From Prevotella sp. MA2016 (GTDB taxonomy: Bacteria > Bacteroidota > Bacteroidia > Bacteroidales > Bacteroidaceae): a stretch of 64,000 nucleotides of DNA. The stretch spans positions 62,001 through 126,000 of the forward strand of contig NZ_JHUW01000012.1 of assembly GCF_000619825.1 (NCBI RefSeq). Reading direction: 5' to 3'. Shown here one piece after another: positions 58,667-64,000 of the stretch (its first letter is position 1; every line of letters begins with the position of its first letter). The translations under genes were made by a program, and so were the position numbers. Below the pieces are notes generated by a model. It was not told the DNA's origin. It did no database searches and saw only the letters and a program-made list of their open reading frames with translations.

Positions 58667-60604
58667 ATGAAACTATTCGTACCGGGCCGCCTGTGTTTGT
58701 TTGGTGAACATACCGACTGGGCAGGACACTATCGAACCATGAATGCCGACATCAAACCTGGAGCAGCTATCGTGACAGGTATTGAGCAGGGAATCTACGC
58801 TGAAGTAGAGAAGTCGAGTATTTTCGAGCTTTACAGCACAGCCGATGAGATAAAAAGTGTGTGGCAGGATTTCAGCTGCCGCATGAACGAGACTGAACTA
58901 AAGCGGATTGCAAAAAGCGGATCATTCTTCTGTTACTGTGCAGGTGTAGCCTCATATATGCTCGAATGGTATAAGGTGGGCGGCGTGCGCATCCGTATCA
59001 CAGACATGACGCTCCCAATGAAAAGCGGCCTGTCATCGTCAGCTGCTATCTGTGTGCTGGTAGCTCGCGCTTTTAATCAGCTATACAATTTGAACCTCAA
59101 TACGCTAGGCGAGATGAACATTGCCTACCTGGGCGAGTTGCGCACCAGCAGCCGTTGCGGGCGTCTGGACCAGGCTTGCGCATTCGGTGTAAAGCCAAAT
59201 CTGATGACCTTCGACGGCGATGAGATTGAGGTGCGCTCACTCAACGTAAAAAAACCGCTTCACTGGGTGTTTGCTGATTTGTGCGCCGAGAAGGATACAA
59301 TCAAAATCCTGTCCGACCTTAACAAAGCATACCCATTCCCCAACAGCGATGCTGAACGGGCAGAACACCAAGCACTGGGCGAACAGAACTTGGATATCGT
59401 TGAGCGCGCCATCAAATACATGGCAGCTGGCGATGCTGAGAGTCTAGGAAAACTGATGACTGAGGCAGAAACGCTCTTTGATGAGAAAATAGCGCCTATG
59501 TCGGAAGCATTACACTCACCCAAACTGCATGCCACCCTGCACGACCCCAACATTCAGTCATGGATTTGGGGAGGAAAAGGTGTTGGATCACACGGCGACG
59601 GCTCTGTACAGTTCCTGGCACGCGATGAAGCATCGCAGCAAAAAGTGGCCGACTATCTGAATGAGAAAGGTATGAAGGCCTACACGCTCACACTGAAGCC
59701 TGTTCACACCGTGCGTCGCGCCATTATTCCTGTGGCTGGTTTTGGCACCCGACTCTACCCCAGCACGCGCATCATCAAGAAAGACTTCTTCCCCATACCC
59801 TGCCCTGACGGCATGGTGCGCCCAGTCATCCTCATTCTGCTCGAAGAACTCATACAGAGCGGTATCGAAGAAATATGCCTGGTACTGGGTTCAGAGGATG
59901 AACGACAGCAATATATCGACTTCTTCGAGACACCACTATCCGAAGAACATCTGCGCAAACTGAACCCCGAAGCGCAGGAGTATGAGAATCATATATTGGA
60001 TATAGGTAAGAAACTGCACTACGTATATCAGCGCGAGAAACGTGGCTTTGGCCATGCTGTTTACCAGGCTGCACAGTTTGCCGGCAACGAACCTGTGTTA
60101 CTTTTGCTTGGCGACACACTATATCGCAGTCAGTCTAACAAGCCTTGCGCTCTACAAATGATTGAGGACTATGAGCGCTATAACAAATTGATGGTAAGTA
60201 TCCACCCTATTCCTCTATCCGAGGTTAGCCGCTATGGCATCCTTCATGGTGTATGGGAGGACAACGACCACACCATCCTCAACGTGACAACAATAACAGA
60301 AAAGCCCAAGGCAAGCTATGCCGAGGAGTTTCTTGCTGTACGCAATAAAAGAGGTGAAAAAGAATATTACAGCGTATTCGGACAATATATTATCACCCCA
60401 GAGGTGTTCTCACAACTACATGAGGACATCATGCAAAAAGAAATTGATGGCGACCACATTTCAGAAATCGAACTCACGTCGGCCCTCGAAGCTGTTCGCA
60501 AACGCAGCGGAATGGTTGGTGTAAGATTAAAAGGTCGCATGTTCGACATGGGAAATCCTGCCGCCCTTACACAAGCCATCGCAGAATTTTCAGCACCTCA
60601 ATAA
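58667..60604 (+). CDS. GHMP sugar kinase fused to a sugar-1-phosphate nucleotidyltransferase
   Basis: 645 residues in two enzyme domains. Residues about 1-345 are a GHMP kinase like galactokinase or arabinokinase: GRLCLFGEHTDWAG, the ATP loop LPMKSGLSSSAAICV (117-130), and the C-terminal WGGKGVGSHGDGSVQF. From about 352 a GalU/RmlA-type pyrophosphorylase begins: IIPVAGFGTRLYPSTRIIKK, LLLGDTLY with the metal Asp, and a GNPAALTQA end. The simplest reading is salvage of a free sugar to sugar-1-phosphate and then NDP-sugar, analogous to the fucokinase/GDP-fucose pyrophosphorylase Fkp but in the reverse order. The sugar is unknown; galactose is a candidate. Monocistronic. Confidence 0.88.
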   Translation: MKLFVPGRLCLFGEHTDWAGHYRTMNADIKPGAAIVTGIEQGIYAEVEKSSIFELYSTADEIKSVWQDFSCRMNETELKRIAKSGSFFCYCAGVASYMLEWYKVGGVRIRITDMTLPMKSGLSSSAAICVLVARAFNQLYNLNLNTLGEMNIAYLGELRTSSRCGRLDQACAFGVKPNLMTFDGDEIEVRSLNVKKPLHWVFADLCAEKDTIKILSDLNKAYPFPNSDAERAEHQALGEQNLDIVERAIKYMAAGDAESLGKLMTEAETLFDEKIAPMSEALHSPKLHATLHDPNIQSWIWGGKGVGSHGDGSVQFLARDEASQQKVADYLNEKGMKAYTLTLKPVHTVRRAIIPVAGFGTRLYPSTRIIKKDFFPIPCPDGMVRPVILILLEELIQSGIEEICLVLGSEDERQQYIDFFETPLSEEHLRKLNPEAQEYENHILDIGKKLHYVYQREKRGFGHAVYQAAQFAGNEPVLLLLGDTLYRSQSNKPCALQMIEDYERYNKLMVSIHPIPLSEVSRYGILHGVWEDNDHTILNVTTITEKPKASYAEEFLAVRNKRGEKEYYSVFGQYIITPEVFSQLHEDIMQKEIDGDHISEIELTSALEAVRKRSGMVGVRLKGRMFDMGNPAALTQAIAEFSAPQ

Positions 60605-60607
60605 AAA

Positions 60608-60631
60608 AATCCCGCTTCGTGCGGGATTTCT
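60608..60631. terminator. Bidirectional terminator between the fusion kinase and rfbA
   Basis: AAATCCCGC-TTCGT-GCGGGATTT, a perfect 9-bp stem with A and T runs on either side, serving both convergent genes. Confidence 0.92.
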
Positions 60632-61504
60632 TTATTTCACCAAGTTCAAAAGATATTTACCATAATCATTCTTAGCCATGGGTTTGGCCAACTCAGCCAG
60701 CTTTTCTTTTGTAATCCAGCCGCGCTTGTAAGCTATCTCCTCCAAACAAGCCACCTTCAAACCTTGGCGCTTCTCGATAACCTCGATAAAAGTAGAAGCC
60801 TCAGAAAGCGAGTCGTGCGTACCCGTATCGAGCCAAGCAAAGCCGCGCTGCAGCGTCTGCACTTTCAGTTTCTTCTGGGCCAGATATTCCTGGTTAACGG
60901 TGGTAATCTCTAATTCGCCACGAGCAGATGGTTTGATATGCTTCGCAATGTCAACCACACTGTTAGGATAGAAATACAAACCTACAACCGCATAATTCGA
61001 CTTAGGATTTGCAGGTTTCTCTTCTATGCTCAAACAGTTACCATTCGCATCAAACTCTGCCACACCATAACGCTCCGGATCATTTACATAATAACCGAAT
61101 ACTGTAGCAAGCCCATGCTTTTCGGCATTCTCTACACTCTCTTTCAGCAGTCCTGTAAAGCCTGAACCATAGAAAATATTATCACCCAGCACCAAACAAG
61201 CACTGTCATCACCAATAAACTTCTCACCTATTATAAACGCCTGCGCTAATCCGTCGGGTGAAGGCTGCTCGGCATACTCAAAACGTACACCATAATCCGA
61301 CCCGTCGCCTAACAAGCGTTTGAAACCTGGCAAGTCGTAAGGCGTTGAAATAATCAATATCTCACGGATACCTGCCAGCATCAGTGCCGAAATAGGATAA
61401 TAAATCATTGGTTTATCAAAAATCGGGATCAGCTGTTTACTGATTCCTTTGGTTATTGGATAAAGGCGAGTACCTGAACCACCTGCTAAAACAATTCCTT
61501 TCAT
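60632..61504 (-). CDS. rfbA: Glucose-1-phosphate thymidylyltransferase
   Basis: 290 residues; makes dTDP-glucose, the first step of dTDP-rhamnose synthesis. [39 protein letters not shown], the [19 protein letters not shown] segment, [32 protein letters not shown], and [13 protein letters not shown]. Normal length. Partner of rfbD at 50652, but not in the same operon. Confidence 0.97.
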   Translation of the reverse strand: MKGIVLAGGSGTRLYPITKGISKQLIPIFDKPMIYYPISALMLAGIREILIISTPYDLPGFKRLLGDGSDYGVRFEYAEQPSPDGLAQAFIIGEKFIGDDSACLVLGDNIFYGSGFTGLLKESVENAEKHGLATVFGYYVNDPERYGVAEFDANGNCLSIEEKPANPKSNYAVVGLYFYPNSVVDIAKHIKPSARGELEITTVNQEYLAQKKLKVQTLQRGFAWLDTGTHDSLSEASTFIEVIEKRQGLKVACLEEIAYKRGWITKEKLAELAKPMAKNDYGKYLLNLVK

Positions 61505-61529
61505 ACGTTGTTAAATTTTATTTTTGGTG

Positions 61530-61537
61530 CAAAGATA
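61530..61537 (-). promoter_or_regulatory. Promoter minus-7 box TATCTTTG for rfbA
   Basis: Minus-strand TATCTTTG, 25 nt upstream of the rfbA start. Confidence 0.65.
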
Positions 61538-61548
61538 ATAAATAATAA

Positions 61549-61570
61549 GCACGAATTACACGAAATTAAA
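61549..61570. repeat. Single arm of a type 1 palindromic repeat
   Basis: GCACGAATTACACGAAATTAA matches the outer part of the type 1 arms; no opposite arm is found nearby. It lies between the divergent rfbA and 61619 promoters. Confidence 0.55.
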
Positions 61571-61580
61571 AAAAAAACAC

Positions 61581-61588
61581 TAACTTTG
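61581..61588 (+). promoter_or_regulatory. Promoter minus-7 box TAACTTTG for the gene at 61619
   Basis: TAACTTTG, 30 nt upstream of the ATG at 61619, so the longer frame from 61508 is excluded. Confidence 0.7.
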
Positions 61589-61618
61589 CAACCGATTTTA
61601 ATTAAAAGTAAGATATTT

Positions 61619-62239
61619 ATGGGATTTTGGAATAAATTATTTGGCAATAAGGACGAACAGAAGGTTGGCGGCATGGAAGATTTCATGACGCTGATCCGCG
61701 TGTACTTTCAGGCTGCCATGGCAGCTGACTTGGGTATCGCAAACCTGGCCGCACTACCCGACCTCCGTGTGTTTAAAACCACACTCAAGGTTCCAACAGT
61801 CAACAACAAATTAGGTGTTGGCGAACGCAGTCGTTGCAAAAACATGCTTAAATCCATGTACGGCATGGACGATGAATTCTTCAAAGAAATCGACTCAAGC
61901 CTGCGCAAGCGCTGCAAGAAAATGCAGGATGCTCAGACCTATCTGCTTCAGTTTCAGGGATTCACTCAGGACATCATGATGCTTACTGGCAACCTGATGA
62001 AGTTTAAGCTCCGCCTGCCTGGATTCATGAAGAAAGCACTCTACACCATGACCGAAAAAACGGTTAACGATATCTTTAATAAAAACGACTTTACCGACCC
62101 TGCCGTACTGAAAAGTGTAGTAGCTGTGCGCGAGTATAACCGCCGATTAGGTTTCTCACAAAAGTGGGTTACCGACTTCGTATTCAAGGTTGTTATGCTG
62201 GCAAAGAAAGAGCCAAAGCCTGCACAAGACGAGAAGTAA
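61619..62239 (+). CDS. Conserved helical protein of unknown function
   Basis: 206 residues from MGFWNKLFGNKDEQK. Mostly helical and basic, soluble, with no signal peptide: EDFMTLIRVYFQAAMAADLG, CKNMLKSMYGMDDEFFKEID, LQFQGFTQDIMMLTGNLMKF and a C-terminal WVTDFVFKVVMLAKKE. The FWNKLFG amphipathic start could touch the membrane. Looks like an uncharacterised Bacteroidales-wide protein. It lies upstream of, but 84 nt apart from, the zap genes. Confidence 0.75.
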   Translation: MGFWNKLFGNKDEQKVGGMEDFMTLIRVYFQAAMAADLGIANLAALPDLRVFKTTLKVPTVNNKLGVGERSRCKNMLKSMYGMDDEFFKEIDSSLRKRCKKMQDAQTYLLQFQGFTQDIMMLTGNLMKFKLRLPGFMKKALYTMTEKTVNDIFNKNDFTDPAVLKSVVAVREYNRRLGFSQKWVTDFVFKVVMLAKKEPKPAQDEK

Positions 62240-62296
62240 AAGTTTAAAATTTCTTAAAAGATAATTGTAAGGCTATTCTTTAAAATAGAAATTATA

Positions 62297-62304
62297 TAAC
62301 TTTG
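62297..62304 (+). promoter_or_regulatory. Promoter minus-7 box TAACTTTG for the zap/rny operon
   Basis: TAACTTTG, 19 nt upstream of the ATG at 62324. Confidence 0.65.
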
Positions 62305-62323
62305 TACACCAAATAGTTAAATC

Positions 62324-62620
62324 ATGAGTTCAAACGATCAGAGATTATTGGCGTTCGAGACGCGTGTAAGGCAGATGATTCTCCACTTCAAGCAATTGAA
62401 AAAGGAGAATGAAGGCCTTCTTGCGCAGATTGAAAACGATAAACAGGAGATAGCCGACCTGCAAGCCAAACTGACTCAGGCGAACAATGATTACAATTCA
62501 CTGAAGATGGCAAAAATGATGCAAATCACCGACGGCGACCTGGAAAGCGCAAAGAACCGCGTCAACAGGATGATACGTAACGTGAATAAATGCATCGCCA
62601 TTCTGAGCGACGAACAATAA
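62324..62620 (+). CDS. Coiled-coil protein upstream of zapA (ZapB-like)
   Basis: 98 residues. A long coiled coil occupies most of it (VRQMILHFKQLKKENEGLLA to KLTQANNDYNSL), followed by a short helical C-terminus (LESAKNRVNRMIRNVNKCIA). The size, coiled coil and position directly before zapA suggest a ZapB-type partner that crosslinks ZapA-decorated FtsZ, but coiled coils give little sequence signal, so this is an inference from context. Confidence 0.7.
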   Translation: MSSNDQRLLAFETRVRQMILHFKQLKKENEGLLAQIENDKQEIADLQAKLTQANNDYNSLKMAKMMQITDGDLESAKNRVNRMIRNVNKCIAILSDEQ

Positions 62621-62635
62621 ATCAAGGTGCCCACA

Positions 62636-62935
62636 ATGACAGAAGTGAATAACGAGAAACTACATATCAGGTTGCACGTCTATGACGAAGAAATCGAAGT
62701 AACCATTAAGCGTTCCGACGAAGAATTCTATCGCAAGGCAGCCAAACTCATCACAGACCGTTATAATGCCTATTCTCAGGCATATAAGGGTAAGAAAGGC
62801 GAGCACACAATTGCGCTGATGACGCTGATTGATATCGCCCTTATGTATGAGCGTGAACTTGGCAACAACGACACTGATCCCTATAATAGTGTTCTCACTA
62901 AGTTGACTTCTGAAATTGAAGAAGCCCTTAAGTGA
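62636..62935 (+). CDS. zapA: Cell division protein ZapA
   Basis: 99 residues from MTEVNNEKLHIRLHVYDEE (a GTG nine bases earlier is also in frame). Matches the ZapA fold: a beta hairpin with IRLHVYDEEIEVTIKRSDEE, then YRKAAKLITDRYNAYSQAY and the long helix TIALMTLIDIALMYEREL. ZapA crosslinks FtsZ filaments at the septum. It lies 15 nt after the coiled-coil gene and 28 nt before rny. Confidence 0.88.
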   Translation: MTEVNNEKLHIRLHVYDEEIEVTIKRSDEEFYRKAAKLITDRYNAYSQAYKGKKGEHTIALMTLIDIALMYERELGNNDTDPYNSVLTKLTSEIEEALK

Positions 62936-62963
62936 GAATATTATTTTTTAACATAGATTATAT

Positions 62964-64000
62964 ATGGATATTATTATTGTACTACTGATCGCCGCAGGCG
63001 CCCTCGCTTTAGGAGGAGTCTGTGGATATCTTGTATTCCGCTACGTTCTTAAGGGGAAATACAATGAAATGATTGACACAGCCACAAAGCAGGCTGACGT
63101 CATCAAAGAGAAAAAGCTTCTTGAGGTAAAGGAAAAGTTTATCAACAAGAAGAGCGAGCTGGAGAAGGAGGTGCAGCAGCGCAACCAGCACATCCAGCAA
63201 AGTGAGAACAAGCTGAAGCAGCGCGAGATTTCACTCAACCAGCGCCAGGAAGAACTGGGTCGCCGCAAGAACGAACTCGACAACCAGCAGCAGCGTATCG
63301 ACAACGAGAAGAAACTGCTGGCTGTTAAGGCCGACGAACTGGAAAAGATGCAGCTCAAAGAGCGTGAAAAGCTCGAAGAGGTATCTGGTTTGAGTGCCGA
63401 AGACGCTAAGAACCGTCTGATAGAGTCGATGAAGGACGAGGCCAAGACTGCCGCAGCTAGCTACATCAACGAGATTATGGACGAGGCTAAGCTCAATGCC
63501 AATGCTCAGGCAAAGAAGATTGTGATACAGACCATTCAGCGCGTAGCCACTGAAACAGCCATTGAGAACTCTGTAAGTGTGTTCCACATCGAGAACGATG
63601 AGGTAAAGGGTCGCATCATTGGTCGTGAAGGTCGAAATATTCGTGCTCTTGAGGCAGCTGCAGGTGTTGAAATTGTGGTTGACGACACTCCTGAGGCCAT
63701 CGTTATCTCTGGTTTTGATCCTGTTCGCCGCGAGGTTTGCCGTCTGGCACTCCACCAGTTGGTTAGCGACGGACGTATCCACCCTGCACGCATCGAGGAG
63801 GTTGTAGCCAAGGTTAAGAAGCAGCTCGACAACGAGATTATCGAGACTGGTAAGCGCACTGCTATCGACTTGGGCGTACATGGTTTGCACCCAGAGCTTA
63901 TCCGCATCATTGGTAAGATGAAATACCGTTCTTCATACGGACAGAATTTGCTGCAGCACGCACGCGAAACTGCCAACCTTTGCGCAGTAATGGCTAGCGA
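62964..64000 (+). CDS. rny: Ribonuclease Y (5' part; continues past the window)
   Basis: The first 345 residues are present. N-terminal membrane anchor ([18 protein letters not shown]), a long coiled coil (about 35-165), then the KH domain ([20 protein letters not shown] and [20 protein letters not shown]) and the start of the HD domain ([18 protein letters not shown]) where the window ends. Membrane-bound endoribonuclease initiating mRNA decay. It follows the zap genes in Bacteroidetes as here. Confidence 0.96.
   Translation, partial: MDIIIVLLIAAGALALGGVCGYLVFRYVLKGKYNEMIDTATKQADVIKEKKLLEVKEKFINKKSELEKEVQQRNQHIQQSENKLKQREISLNQRQEELGRRKNELDNQQQRIDNEKKLLAVKADELEKMQLKEREKLEEVSGLSAEDAKNRLIESMKDEAKTAAASYINEIMDEAKLNANAQAKKIVIQTIQRVATETAIENSVSVFHIENDEVKGRIIGREGRNIRALEAAAGVEIVVDDTPEAIVISGFDPVRREVCRLALHQLVSDGRIHPARIEEVVAKVKKQLDNEIIETGKRTAIDLGVHGLHPELIRIIGKMKYRSSYGQNLLQHARETANLCAVMAS

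Overview
The window is a chromosomal segment of a Bacteroidales bacterium, most likely Prevotellaceae (Prevotella, Segatella or Xylanibacter-like). The evidence is the repeated TAnnTTTG minus-7 promoter box, weak Shine-Dalgarno signals, a BspA-type leucine-rich repeat lipoprotein, a Bacteroidetes-type LptD, the kinase/RapZ-C fusion, DUF4369, DUF4924, DUF5606 and DUF5675 proteins, an HU-like plus smalltalk protein pair, and a VirE_N/DUF3987 protein. There is one tRNA (Arg, anticodon CCG) and no rRNA or CRISPR array. A gene is cut at each end: a putative MetH-activation-domain protein on the left and RNase Y on the right.

Layout. 1-5 kb holds pyrC, a DUF4369 lipoprotein, a DivIC/FtsB protein and dnaX. 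5-13 kb is a sensing and sugar block: a TPR hybrid-free histidine kinase, a XylE-like sugar porter and a receiver-only response regulator form one operon, beside a secreted GH51 arabinofuranosidase and a second TPR histidine kinase. 13-25 kb has tRNA-Arg, an M18 aminopeptidase, a zinc-type P-ATPase, peptidase T, a KefB-like antiporter, lptD and an HD protein. 25-31 kb has a biotin-dependent carboxylase subunit and a long minus-strand gene train (rplY, pth, S4 protein, CaCA antiporter, yhhQ, queF) carrying a probable preQ1 riboswitch inside it. 31-36 kb is the conserved nusB-yajC-ybbR-coaE-DUF5606 operon and the kinase/RapZ-C fusion.

36.6-48.2 kb is the accessory part: a BspA-like lipoprotein, a VirE_N/DUF3987 operon, a HIRAN-domain protein, an AT-rich two-gene operon (secreted protein plus a membrane-anchored agmatine-deiminase-fold enzyme), a candidate structured ncRNA, and the HU-like/smalltalk pair. 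48-64 kb returns to housekeeping genes: ROK glucokinase, LysE, DUF4924, rfbD, prfC, tsaC, a ClC channel, fmt, rpe, an ECF-type sigma factor, a GHMP-kinase/nucleotidyltransferase fusion, rfbA, zapA and rny.

The most notable structure is a family of short palindromic elements. A 448-bp unit between rfbD and prfC consists only of a GxxExxY (PD-(D/E)XK-fold) ORF and 34-bp terminal inverted repeats; the first base of its start codon and its whole stop codon lie inside the repeats. Cargo-free copies made of just the two repeats sit before dnaX and between the HD protein and the carboxylase, an interleaved composite lies at 34.8 kb, and a covarying second type (GGCACGGATT instead of GGCACGAATT) lies after the ClC gene and, remarkably, in frame inside the VirE_N/DUF3987 coding sequence. 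Several genes (pepT, the LysE gene, the RapZ-C fusion, lptD) have promoter boxes so close to the start codon that they are probably leaderless.
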